NCBI RefSeq assembly: GCF_020085105.1
Contig: NC_058044.1
Coordinates: 24,177,206-24,241,205 of the forward strand
Source: Siniperca chuatsi
Lineage: Eukaryota; Chordata; Actinopteri; Centrarchiformes; Sinipercidae
Length of the DNA stretch: 64,000 nucleotides
Direction of reading: 5' to 3'
This document shows, piece by piece, positions 19,082 to 30,536 of the stretch (the stretch's first letter is position 1; each line of letters opens with the position of its first letter). A program made the translations under genes and the position numbers. Below the pieces are notes generated by a model that worked only from the letters and a program-made list of their open reading frames with translations, did no database searches and was not told where the DNA came from.

Positions 19082-21598
19082 TTCGACAAGTTCAGGCAAA
19101 TGACTTAGTGGTAATACAAATAAAAACAACAAGTCAAAGTAGGGACTTGGTCAAATCCGGTTTCAAAGGACGTCTTCTCCGTCTCAAGTTCTCCTCAACA
19201 GACACAGACCGGCCAACGCCTCCAACACTACGTCACATCGAACGAATCATCTCACGCTGACGTACTGATTGCATAATCACCCATGTCACGTGATCGGCTA
19301 CAGCCTATAAACAAACTGATGCCAGGAGTTGAACGCAGCTAAGCACATTCACTCAGTGCTGCAATTTTGAGTTACTTGTTGAGTGTTTCTATTTTCTCTA
19401 TTATTTTACTCCACTACACTTCAGAGGGAAAATGTGTTTTATTTACTCCACTACAATAATTGATTGCTCTGGTTAAGTTATTTTGCAGATCAAGAATTTA
19501 GATTAAAATATATATAACTGAAACTGAGTACATTTAGGTGATAATATTTTTATACTTCTACTCAAGAATAATTTTGACCCAAGTTTTTATTAAACCACGA
19601 CTGTTCTGGGAGGTGGAATCTTGAATACAGCACTTTAACTAGTAATGGAGTATTTTACATTGTGGTATGGCTACTTTTTACTTAGGATTTGAATATTTCT
19701 TCCACTGGAAAGTTAATAATTTGTTAAAGTCACACTATGATGCCTTGGGGAGCAAGTTGCAGGAAAACAAGTCAAATGACAAGTTAATTCCTAAACACAC
19801 AGGCACAGTATTTAAGTGGACTTATTCCAGGCACAAACCATTACCCCCTGCACAAAAAATATAACATGGCTAATAAAATCAAACAGGTTAAGCTAGAGCA
19901 CTGTCAAGTCTATGAATCAAGTGTACAATATTAATACTAATATTAATTCACTAGTTAAAGCAAGGGACAGTACAATGGAAAAGGAGATTATCAAGATACA
20001 CAACACTTTAATGTCTCACAAATATAGCATCTTTTTTGCAAAATACAATGAAAACCAAGGAGTCTTCACATCCAGTTTCACCACTGGGATGAGTTTTAGG
20101 AATGCTGAACTCTAGCTTATCATGGCTAGTCTGGCCTTTTAGAACTAGACACTATATGGGACAAGATGAGATTGCTAATAATACTAGATCTTCCTGAGAC
20201 AAATTAATAGAGACACATATTTGGATGTTTCCAATCACTTGAGTAAACAGTAAATTAACATGACACAAACTAATAACTAACCAAAATGTGAGTAAAAATT
20301 CAAAAATCAGCTTTCCTTCTTACACTGCAGTAGACAAAGTCAGACAGTGTCTCTGCCTTGTCTCCAGAAAAAATTAGATAAAAATGTAAACATAGGTAAA
20401 TTCAATAACTTCAGTAAACGACGGTACAGTCCAGTAGCTGTACTACATAGCCTGCAAACCTGAGGATAGGTGACAGCAGAGTTTAAGTCGACTGCGAGTT
20501 CTAGAAATAATTTTCATAACCCAAAATACCTTTAAAATAAACATCAACACAAATAAGCTTTGTTAAAAAAGGTACATTCAACAATGCAAGTTTCTCTGAA
20601 AAAGACTACAAAAATAACTTTTACTCTAAGCAACACATGTAGAAAATGTTTGACCTCCTTTTTAAATCTCTTCTCAGTAAAAGCTGTGGCAGCACAGAAA
20701 TTGAAAATTGGCCATTAGTGTGCTGCTGTTGTTCCACTGGCTTGGCCACTTAGAAACACCATGTCATTTGTGTTCCACTGAAAGATACCACTTGACAGTG
20801 AGCATACAGTAACTTACACTTCAAGCACCAGTAGCTCAATGGCAGTTTACATCTAGCTAATGCTCAACATACACATTTAAAGTTTAAAGTGTTACTCCAC
20901 CAAAAATCTTATCTTCTGAGGATCATTCACCACCCGTAGGCTGTGAAGACTTTATGCTGTTGAAAATGTATGTTTGTGATATACTGAGCATACAGAGGAA
21001 CAGCAGAGAGATTGATAATGCTGCAGGAGTGGTTTTAAAACTTTCTTTGGACTTTGCAATGAATTTTTAATCAAAACTTGTCACTACTGGTATCCATTGT
21101 GACTGATTAAAGCTGCCAGTATATGCTGTGTGTCAACGTGGAAACTTTTTTACTGCCACTTACACTACAGGGTGCGAGTGTGATATAGTAAAAATAACCC
21201 AGATCATTTTCTGGTTTTGTCATTCAAACTTTGTCTTACAGGCTGTGCTGGCTCTGCTAGCCGTACTGGGCTAATTTTGACCTCTACCAACACAGCTAGC
21301 TTAGCTGCCATAAATGTAGCATACCCAAAGCCACTTTTAGATCTTACTTTAGATGTTACTAAAAACTTTATGTTGTATAAAATAATATGTTCATCGTGCA
21401 AAGTGCTAATTTCAAATGGCAAACTTATTTTTCCCTTTACACGCACGCACACACTGCATCTGACTAAATGTTACCAATGCATAACAGCACCCTAAACCTG
21501 AAAGTCCAACTCATCCTCATCATGGAACTGAAATTTGAATCCCTCATTGGGATTTATCACTTGACCACACTCTATGTGTCTATGTGTCATAATAAGTA
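19082..21598. other. pcyt2 promoter side and sirt7 3' region
   Basis: The first 200 bases upstream of the pcyt2 start (19082-19280) are relatively CpG-rich and should hold its 5' UTR and promoter. A hAT-like repeat follows at about 19354-19710. The remainder to 21598 is AT-rich without recognisable exons and should include the sirt7 3' UTR; its polyadenylation site was not fixed. Confidence 0.5.
19354..19710. mobile_element. Diverged copy of the CAGTGGTGGAAAGTAAC hAT-like element
   Basis: Starts near CAGTGCTGCAATTTTGAGTT and ends near TATTTCTTCCACTGG. Internal blocks such as TTTACTCCACTACACTTCAG and GAGTATTTTACATTGTGGTA match the copies at 24217, 59057 and 60960. Confidence 0.6.
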
Positions 21599-24500
21599 TT
21601 ATGCAGCTTTTTTCTTCTTTCTTCCTTTGCCATAGCCTCGTCCAAACCAACCGCCCTGCACAGCTGCAGCTTCTTCTGCCTGCTCCCCAGAGTCCGGTAA
21701 GCAGTCCACCTGGCCATTAGGGGGAGCTATGACCTCACGAGTACAGCTGTCGACCTCTTCTGGCTGCAACTGTGTGGCTAGACTGAAGATGGGGTCCTCT
21801 GCCCTGATGAGACAGAATGAGGGAAAATTGAGCTTGGAGTCAAAAAGTTGGACTAATCTTTCTAGTTTGAGTGTGTGTGTGAGAGTACAATCAGAAATGG
21901 ACCTTACCTGTTATACACAGGAATCTGAATGCTCAGCTCCTCCATTAGGAGGCTCATGACATCGTCACACTTGCCATGGATCTTCAGCGCAGCCAGATCA
22001 TCTTTTGGTGTCCACTAGAACAGAAGCACAGCCACATAATCAGCCACCGAGCAGCCAGAACTTTATTTGCATATTATTCAAATGTATTTGCATGTCAGAA
22101 CTAAGTGTACCTGGAGGTTGACAATGTAGAGTTTGGGCCTTTTGCCTGCTGGTCTGTTCATGCACCACAGACAAGCGTATTTCTTCAGTACCTAGAAGAG
22201 AGAGAAACAGAGCGCACATAGGGCGAAGATGCCACAAGTAAATAAACCATCAAATACAAATCACATAATATATATCAACTTACATGTCAATATATGTGTT
22301 TACATGAAATTCATATTAACCTGATTAAAACAAGACTCAGGACTGAAATTGCAATGTAACAAACTTTTTTACATTACCAAATGCAGTTAAGAATATAGTG
22401 TGTGTAAGCACAATCAAATGAAGTGTTTCAAATTTTGTTGCATTACTGAAGAGACATTTTGATTAACTTTAATTATATACAGTATTTAGACTATTACAAT
22501 GAGGAAAGGTATGTCTTAACTTATTCATTGGGCTATGGTCTATAGCATGTAAACAGATTATTATTTAGAATAAAGTCAATATTGTCATTATAACGATCCA
22601 TAAACTATATATGTTAAATTTTACTGAACCGCATTACATTTACAGACACACTGCGGTTTTTAAAACCTACCTTCAGACTGGAGCCTAAGCAGAGGATAAC
22701 GTCCGCTATCTTGGCAGCCTCTGCAGCTCCCTTCCAGTTGAGAGGTTGCTCCAGGGTCCCACGTTCCCCGAAGTGCACGATGGTGTCCCTGAGTTCGCTG
22801 CCACACTGCCTGCACCTGCGGCCCGTCCCGTGTCGGTGCAGTGACGTCCGCTCCGTCACGTCAAATAAACGCACGTACTCCCTGACCGGGGAACAGGAGG
22901 TACACACCTGAGGATAGGATTAAAAAAACAAAAAAAAACAAAACAACATGTCAGAGTTAGTTACTTTCTTTGGAGAACAGTTTTCTAGGACGGTGTAAAA
23001 TTTGTTTCTTGGCAAGTTCAAAAGTACTTTTCAACCAACAGCACTTTAGAGACGTGATGCACCTAAAAAATGTCTGTGAAATAGACACAAACCCAAAGCA
23101 GCTTTGCTTGCATGACTCGCTGAAGCACGTTGTCATATCACTGATTCAAACTGCTGGCTGCAGTTCATTTGTTGTGTGTGAACTCTGCAGTTCACTTACT
23201 TTCATTGCTGTGTTGTTTTTTCTGAGCATGATGCAATGTTTTTGAGAGCTGGTGTACCCACAGCAAACAAAGGATCAGAAATGGATCAGACTTTATATAG
23301 CCAATACTGATCCATCATAACAAAAAAATAAAAATGCCAGAATCATCTTCTCAGTTCTGAATCCTACTGAGATGCTGCCTTTGGAGCCAGCACTGCAAAT
23401 TCTGTTGAAAACATCTGAGGGCTGAGGACAACAGCTGTGTGTGTGAGTCAGTGACAGAGGATGTGTGTGTGTGTGTGTTTCACCTCAATAAACATGTTTC
23501 CATGAAGCTCAGACAGGGCATGTCTGGGAAGACCGCTACGCAAGTGAAGTCCATCACAGTTTTGAGAAACAACATGCTTTACCTTTATAGACAAACACAC
23601 ACACGCAGTATATTATAATACCGGTATGCGTAAATATCAATGGAACATCTAACAGTTTAAGTTATTAACTAGGTCTCACATACCAGCTTTTCCTTATGTA
23701 ACATCCTAATGCACATGTGCGTGAGAGTTGGCTCAGCTTTACTCAGGTCAGAAGAACTGTTTGTAAAGAGAAACAAGAAAGATAATAGCAGTTGGAGTTG
23801 AATTCACTTCAAAAGAAAATGCAGCTAATATCACATTAGGGAAAAGACTACATATCTCACCTGACTGTCAGTCCCTTCTGTAGCTGTGTCCACACCCCAT
23901 TAGGGCCCCTGTAGTCTGGGATAGAAGCTGCCTGAAAAGACAGAAATCATCAGTCCTGTGAAAGGTTAAAAAGGAAAAGGAAACTGAAGATGCAGAGTTT
24001 GGCGTACCGTACTGATACCGGCTCCGGTGTAAACCACCATGTGTTTTGCTTGTTTGACTGCCACAGCGAGCTGCCTAACTTTACTTTTCAGCTCGTCAGC
24101 ATCATCAAACACCTGCAGATATTACAGGAAAAATAAGATGTTTTAGGTAACCAAGCAGGTTAATCAGGTCACGCCCCTAACATACACTCGTATCTTGTGG
24201 TGTAAAAATATTTGGTCAGTGGTGGAAAGTAACTAAGTACATTTACACACATTACTACTTTATACTTATACTCTACTACATTTATCTGACAGTTGAAAGT
24301 TAAGTCTTTACATAAAAAACATTTGATCAGCTTATAAAATATGATTAACAGTCATAGATTAACATACACTACAGAATTAAAATTAGCTCCATTTCACCTG
24401 CTACAATGATGCTTACATGTAGTAAAAATCAACAATATCATATAAATAAAAATACACCATCATGAAAGAGGCTATTCTGAATGATTACTTTTGACACTTT

Positions 24501-26830
24501 AATTTTTCTGATTGTACTACTGTTCTTCTACTTTAGTAAAATCGTGAATGCAGGACTTTTACTTGTGGAGTATATTTTACATTGTGATATTTATTTATAT
24601 TTATTATTTATATTTGGAAGTTTTCTTTCCAACTCTGCATATTGCTAGTAGGACTTTACAGTGTACGGAATAGTACTCAGGCGTTTCACATTATCTTTAT
24701 TCCACCCCGCCCACTTTTAATACTTTGCCTCTTCCGCATTTTGTCATCCGACTTCCGACACGTCGGGTAGCTAGTTCGTTAGTTAGAGGAACTATTACTT
24801 ATTGCAGTGTTAATTTTCTTAACAGGTTTTATTCTGTTTCCTGCCCAGGGACTACACATGAAAATTAGCTTATAGCTAAACCTGGTACAGCTATGAAGCT
24901 GTGCACTGTCCCTGTGAACTAAATAAATAAATAAATACCTATCACACATATTATTATTGTTATTTTATTATTTTGTTTTATTTTATTATTTTATCTTTTG
25001 AGTGCATAAACTCATCCAGTAAATGTGTTTGGTCTCAGGTTGAAAAAGCCTTGTCAACTGGACTTACTGACATTGCCAGCACCGATAAGCAACAGCTCTG
25101 AAACGTGGGGACCCAGAGGAACCTTGGCCCAAAGGTGATGTCCATTTTGGGCATCACCTTTGAGCTAGAGATACCTCCTATGGCCCTTTGTGTACAGTTT
25201 ATATTTCACCTTTGAATCCTCACTATATGGAATAAACCAAGATGGAATTATTTAGCAAACATGACGTATTCCTTCAAATCACAAGAGTTTATTCCTCTAT
25301 GTTTTGAGGTTAATCTACAAAGCTGACATTGTATAGGTTTATAAAAAAACTGAAAAAATAACTATTTACAAACAGGTAATATCTGGCTGAAGCATAGCTG
25401 TGGTCAGAGACAGATGGATCCCTCCCATTGTGTTTCTGCATTACAGTGTGTAGGCATGTGGTCATCCTCACAGTTCTCCACTGCATCGCTTACGCTCATT
25501 AATGTATCTGTGGAAATAATATAACCATAAACATATTTTCAGACTTCAAATTCAACCAAGTGGTCCCACTAGTCAAGTGAGTGTTTTAAAAGGTTATATA
25601 GCACCAATTCATTCAACAGAAGATATCCCATTGCACTTTTCCTATAGTGCAGGTCTAGACAGAACTCTTTATAATATTATTTACAGAGACTCAGCAGAGA
25701 CTATAGGATGGCAACCATAATTATTAACAGTGAGAGAGATGCAGTGAAAACGAGACAAAATACACACAATCTTCTAATCACACTAGCGTCAGTACGAAGG
25801 TCAATATCAATATCTGATTGACAGATGTGGCTGGCTAGCCTACTAGCATCTGCAATATCTGTAACTTACAGCTAGCTAGCTTACCTGAATCTGACAACCT
25901 CTTCATCACCAGACGGAGCCTCGTATCCGAGCCATCTCTCGGGGTAGGGTGTACATCTGTCGGCTTCCTGTCCACGAAATGGTAGGACGAGATATGGCCG
26001 CTTGGGTCTGCACTACTTTTTAGCGCCTTAGCCATAACGTTAGCCTCAAGTGCCCCACATCTTTAGGAGGTGGGTGCAAGCTGTAAAATGCCCCACAACA
26101 CCCCGCCCTCTTCATGATCGTAACTCTGTTGTAATTACTCTCTCTTCTTTTTTTTTTAAAATCTAATTATTATGGCACCTCCTAACTGAGCATACAGGTT
26201 AATACTTGACATCGTAGCTTTCGGTGATCTAGCTAACTGAGGTCCCTCTCAGCCGAAGTTGGATCAACGGAAGTCGGATGACAAAGCGATGGCGTCGCCC
26301 TTGTTGTCGTCGAAAATAAGGTGAATAAGCTAGTCCTGGAGAAACCTCTGACATAACCCGTCTTGGTTCTTTCACCTTCTGATTATAACCCCTACAGGTG
26401 AAATCCCACCTAACCGGTTAGCTAAATGGCAAACAATCACTGGGCCTGACAGTCTCACCTCCTCCTGCTTCCTTTTGAGCACATTTCTGCGGACTTGTCT
26501 CTTACAGAGCTCCTCCACAGTTTCTCTGTGCAGCAGTAACACAGCCGCCTCCTCCTCCGACCGCTCAGCCTCCGGTTTCTTCAGGACTCGTCCAACCTTC
26601 AGTTAAAACAGAAACACCGAGTGTGTTTGGAAAAACCTGGTCAGACTCACCGGCTAACACTACATGCACAGTAAACAACTGCTACTTTAGCCGCAGGCTC
26701 CAAATGTGCTGTTGTTGCGTCTTACCAGTCTAAAGGTCTTCCTCTCGCTTTCTCGTTGCAGTATTTTGGCCTTTTCCAACGCTTTCCTCTCCGCCCGTAA
26801 ATTAACACCGGCGTCTGCCTCTTCTGCCAT
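21599..26830 (-). CDS. sirt7: NAD-dependent protein deacylase sirtuin-7
   Basis: Complete 10-exon gene of 406 codons. SIRT7 is a nuclear, mainly nucleolar, sirtuin that removes acyl groups from histone H3 Lys18 and other targets and supports rRNA transcription. Coding exons: 26726-26830, 26459-26596, 24008-24112, 23861-23931, 23684-23756, 23484-23582, 22671-22907, 22111-22191, 21908-22014, 21599-21803. Visible motifs: NAD-binding GAGIST (111-116) and [27 protein letters not shown] with catalytic His191 in ELHGN, a zinc site of Cys199/202 and Cys229/232, HFGERGTL and LCLGSSLK. The C-terminus [17 protein letters not shown] matches the SIRT7-specific basic tail. The charged N-terminus [20 protein letters not shown] is also SIRT7-like. 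Human SIRT7 has 400 residues. The ccp110 3' end lies only about 200 bp upstream of this start. Confidence 0.96.
23462..23477. repeat. Short (TG)n repeat beside the sirt7 exon 6 donor
   Basis: About 8 units. In the transcript it is a CA repeat starting about 6 nt after the donor GTGAAA of the exon that encodes the catalytic His191. Confidence 0.9.
24217..24630. mobile_element. CAGTGGTGGAAAGTAAC hAT-like element
   Basis: Starts with CAGTGGTGGAAAGTAACTAA and continues with TACTCTACTACATTTATCTG and GAATGCAGGACTTTTACTTG. The right end is diverged. It lies in sirt7 intron 2 to the left of the nested-gene interval, about 100 bp downstream of exon 3 in transcript sense. Confidence 0.7.
24838..24945 (+). 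mobile_element. L2/CR1-like retrotransposon 3' tail
   Basis: Contains CCTGCCCAGGGACTACACAT, TTAGCTTATAGCTAAACCTG, GTGCACTGTCCCTGTGAACT and then a short AAAT/ATAA tandem tail. This is a common fish LINE 3' end; only the tail is present. Confidence 0.65.
25131..25161. repeat. Perfect 10-bp inverted repeat
   Basis: AAAGGTGATG and CATCACCTTT flank an 11-nt loop. It lies downstream of the candidate nested gene and its AATAAA signal, so its role, if any, is unknown. Confidence 0.8.
25404..26035 (-). CDS. Candidate nested two-exon gene, product unknown
   Basis: Predicted 84-residue product from exons 25885-26035 and 25404-25507. Exon 1 starts with a good context (GTTATGG) and ends CAG|GTAAGC. Exon 2 starts after TTTCCACAG and keeps the frame (151 + 104 nt including the stop). 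A minus-strand AATAAA signal follows at about 25288-25293. The product starts [20 protein letters not shown], has a basic middle ([12 protein letters not shown]) and an acidic, Cys-containing tail ([16 protein letters not shown]). I recognise no family. It lies in the same orientation inside the sirt7 intron between exons 2 and 3, within the inverted-repeat interval. It could also be an alternative sirt7 transcript start, a noncoding RNA or chance. Confidence 0.4.
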
Positions 26831-27036
26831 CCTGTTTTAAGTCAGCTGAGAAGTAGCTGTCTATTCAAAACACAGCTCATAGCACCAGTGACCAAAGACA
26901 GCCGGGACGGAAGTTGTCTGTGTAAAAACGAGAGCAAACGGCCGGCAGCGCCCCCTGCTGCTGGGAGTCTGTAAATGTTTTTAATGAAGACTCAGCTTTC
27001 ACAAACTCCAGAGCAACTTTGAAGCGTTAAGAAACA

Positions 27037-28349
27037 TTTATTAGCAACAACATACAAATAAATAACATATAAAACAGGTCCAAAGTCCCTATAAGAATAA
27101 AAAATTGCAAACGTGTTTTGGCTGACATGACTATCCCAGTACTTTAGGAAAAATATTTAAGGCAACACTTGGGAGTATTAGCGCTAACACTACAATCTGG
27201 AGCTGGATAACAACATTTCCATATAAGTGAGCACACTGTCCTACAAAACTAATACTAATGGATTTCAATATGTGCAGTCAATATGTAGGCGATGAACTAG
27301 GAGCATCAATCTGAACGAACTGAAAAATTCAAGGTTGAAGTCCATCCTACAAGGCAGAGATTTAACATTGGACTAATGGAAAATCACAGACACATAAAAC
27401 CAGCTGAACTTATTACCTGGTTAACAGACTTTTCAGAGAGGGTTCGGAGTCGAGTTTCCCAGGTCCTGGTATTGTGCATGCTGGCTCACGGGCATGGCCT
27501 ACTACATGCATATTTTTCAACTTGTCACCCCTTACAACAAAGCAATGTCCATTTGCAACCCCTAGTCACAGCTTGCATGTGGACAAGTTGTAAACAGTGA
27601 GCCAAAGAGTACTTTAATAAAAAAAACCCAAATACATTCTTGAGTAGTTTTTGTAGGTAGGAGGTAAAATCATCCAGTGATTCACAAGAAAGTCTCAAAG
27701 AAACAACTATAATTTGTGTTGCATATACTGTATATATCTTTGCTGCTTTCCTGTGCTAATCATCTAACAAGATCAACCTTGCGATCCCCAGGTTGGGAAC
27801 CACTGGCTTATATCCAAAGGAATGGAGCCATCATTATTGTTATTCATTACACACCTGCTGCACTTTGTCATACTGTCTGCTGTGAGTCATACATACAGCA
27901 TCTTTCAGGTACAGTACTCAGAGCTTTAAAGGTTCAGCTAAAGTGTTTGGTTTTTTTGCCTACTCAACATTTTTCCCACTAACATCTGCAACATTAGTAC
28001 ACTGAAGTGAAAAATACTGGAAGCAGAAGCAGACCTGGTAAAGAATTTCTGTTACTGACAGAGCGGCTGTAGGGATGTTTCATACCCACCTGAGCATCCA
28101 CTCACTGTGAAACGACTCTGTAATGTCTCACTAAGAGTGGAACTGCTGTCACTATATTACACTGTGGTTGTAGAGTGTACAAAATTTCACAGCACACCAG
28201 ATATGAAATACAATGATGTATTTGTCAGCAACAACCATCACTTTGTGTCAAATTTGGATCGGGAAACTCTCAAATGACTGGTTATACAATATTCATGTAA
28301 TCGCTAGAGGTCTTATTAGGGGCCCTCACTGGGGCCAATTAGGTAAGTG
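27037..28349 (-). other. ccp110: ccp110 3' UTR (inferred)
   Basis: Follows the ccp110 stop codon at 28350-28352. A minus-strand AATAAA lies at 27037-27042 and is the best polyadenylation signal before the sirt7 promoter. The UTR contains a fragment of a repeat ending CAGGTTGGGAACCACTGG near 27790-27807, related to the element at 61165-61422. The 3' end position is inferred. Confidence 0.55.
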
Positions 28350-29481
28350 TCATCGGGGTCTAGAGGAGCAAGTGCTCTTTGGGACCCTCTGAGGATTTGC
28401 TCTGAACTGTCCTTGTTTGGTTTCCAGTGGCTGCTCGGCAGAGAATCCAGTGTGTCCAGTCCTCGTCACAACTCCCCTGTGCCTTCCTGCTAACTTCTTC
28501 TGGATCCTGGAGGGAAGAGCAGACAGGTTTTAGCCACTGACAAAAGTACTGCTTGTGAAATTAAATTAAATTAAATTAAATAAACAATAATTAATAAACA
28601 GTGTTTTTATTTTTTTTAGCTGGCTGCAACATTACAGTAACACTAAAATATTGACCTTTGAGTCAAACGTACCACCTATATCTGACCAACTGTGAAATAT
28701 GTGTTTTTCCAGGACATTATGATGTCACAGTGAAGTTGACGTTTGACCTTTTGGGTAAAAAAAATCTGTTTCATCACTTCATCGCTGTATCCCATTAAAC
28801 ATCTGTGTGAAATGTTGTCATAATTACCGCATCAATTATTGAGTTATGGCCAAAAATGTGTTTGTCACGATCATTTTGAGGTCACAGTGACCTTTGAGTC
28901 CCCTATTCAGGGTCCGACCAACTGTGAAATATGGTCATGAATTCTTGAGTTATGGCCAAAAATGTGTTTTGTGAGGTCACAGTGACCTTGACCTTTGACA
29001 AACAAATTCTAATCAGCTCATCCTTGTGTCCAAGTGGACGTTTGTACCAAATTTGAAGAAATTCCCTCAAGGTGTTCCTGAGATATCGCGTTCATGAGAA
29101 TGGGACGGATGGAGTGACAACCCAGTGCGGAGGCATAAAAATCCACTAACAAATCTTGTGCAGATTTTAAATGTTTTCATAGGTTGGGTTCATACTGTAT
29201 TGTGACTGTGAGAACTAAACATAAAGAATGTCTTTATCAGAGTTGAGGCACCGGTTTGACCTTCAATTTGACTGAAATTCCTTCATCCTGTTTTGTGACT
29301 GTACTGGAAGTAACTGTGTCCATGTGTCCTTATAAACGCAAGCACACACAGAAACACTTGAGCGATACAGAGCCCTGAAGAAAACTCACATCATTCCTCT
29401 CTTCCTCTCCAGTGATTTTTGTGTTGCAGCTGACAGAGTACTCTTTCCTCTGGGATGTCCTGTGTGCCCACTCTAAACAAG

Positions 29482-29554
<73 letters not shown>

Positions 29555-30481
29555 GCACAGAAGATTAGTCTGTGCACTACTCACTAGGTATATTATAATA
29601 CCCACAACATAATGTATTAATAGAAAGGAAATGTACAGTGAAACAATACAGAATCAATATTTCAGTCCTTTCTGCCTACTTTAAGAAATTAGATCAACAA
29701 CATAAGTACTGCACAGGAAAAATAAAACTCATCATGAAGCAGTGGGAAATGGTGGCGCCCTGAAAGGTCTGGACAGTACTAAAAGCATAATGGTATTATG
29801 AATTTGAATAATTAGAACTGGATCAGAACAGCTGTAATTAAATACTATATATATTTCTGTGTTGTGTTTAGTTTTGGCTCAGTGGTGCACAATCACACTG
29901 CTTTGCACCTGAATGTGTTTCAGTCAGCTCTTACCTTATCACTACAGGACTTTCCCCACATATAATTCTGCTGGTGTCTTTTTTTTGTGGCATTATTTGT
30001 AATTGCTTCACTATCTATAGTGAGAAACCAACACTTCTCCAATGTATATGATTTTTTCAGCTCACACAGAACTTCTGAGAAGGTTACCTGTCGTCTGAGC
30101 TCTCTCTCCCTGGCCAGCTCTCTGTCCCAGCTGATCAGCTGCATCCTCTCTCCGGCTGACAGGCTGAAGAATATGTCGTTGACCTCATAACGGGCAGCGC
30201 GCAGCTGGAGAGGGAAACAATTACAGAGCAGACGATGGCTCGAATGAATGCGTGTAATCACATATCTGTTGTGGTAACTGCTAATGGAGGGAGTAATTGC
30301 TCAGCTGGCAGTGTAGAAGAGAGGAGGAGAGACGTTAGCAGATGTTTACAACACATGTTTGCTATAATACCTGCAGAGTGACTCTCTCCTGCAACAAAAG
30401 GTCCTGTCTGCTACAGAACTCTCCTCTGCCAGGGTTCTGCTGCTGGAGGGCCTGCAGGAACTGCTGTGTGTCCTTGATGTC

Positions 30482-30536
<55 letters not shown>

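Larger units (their letters stand above)
24740..26285. mobile_element. 1.5-kb interval bounded by 18-bp perfect inverted repeats
   Basis: The left end reads TTTGTCATCCGACTTCCG (24740-24757) and the right end is its exact reverse complement (26268-26285). The interval sits in the 2.3-kb sirt7 intron between exons 2 and 3 and contains a candidate two-exon gene, a LINE-like tail (24838-24945) and a hairpin (25131-25161). No clear target-site duplication is visible next to the repeats, so it could be a transposon with cargo or a duplicated promoter element in opposite orientation. Confidence 0.4.
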
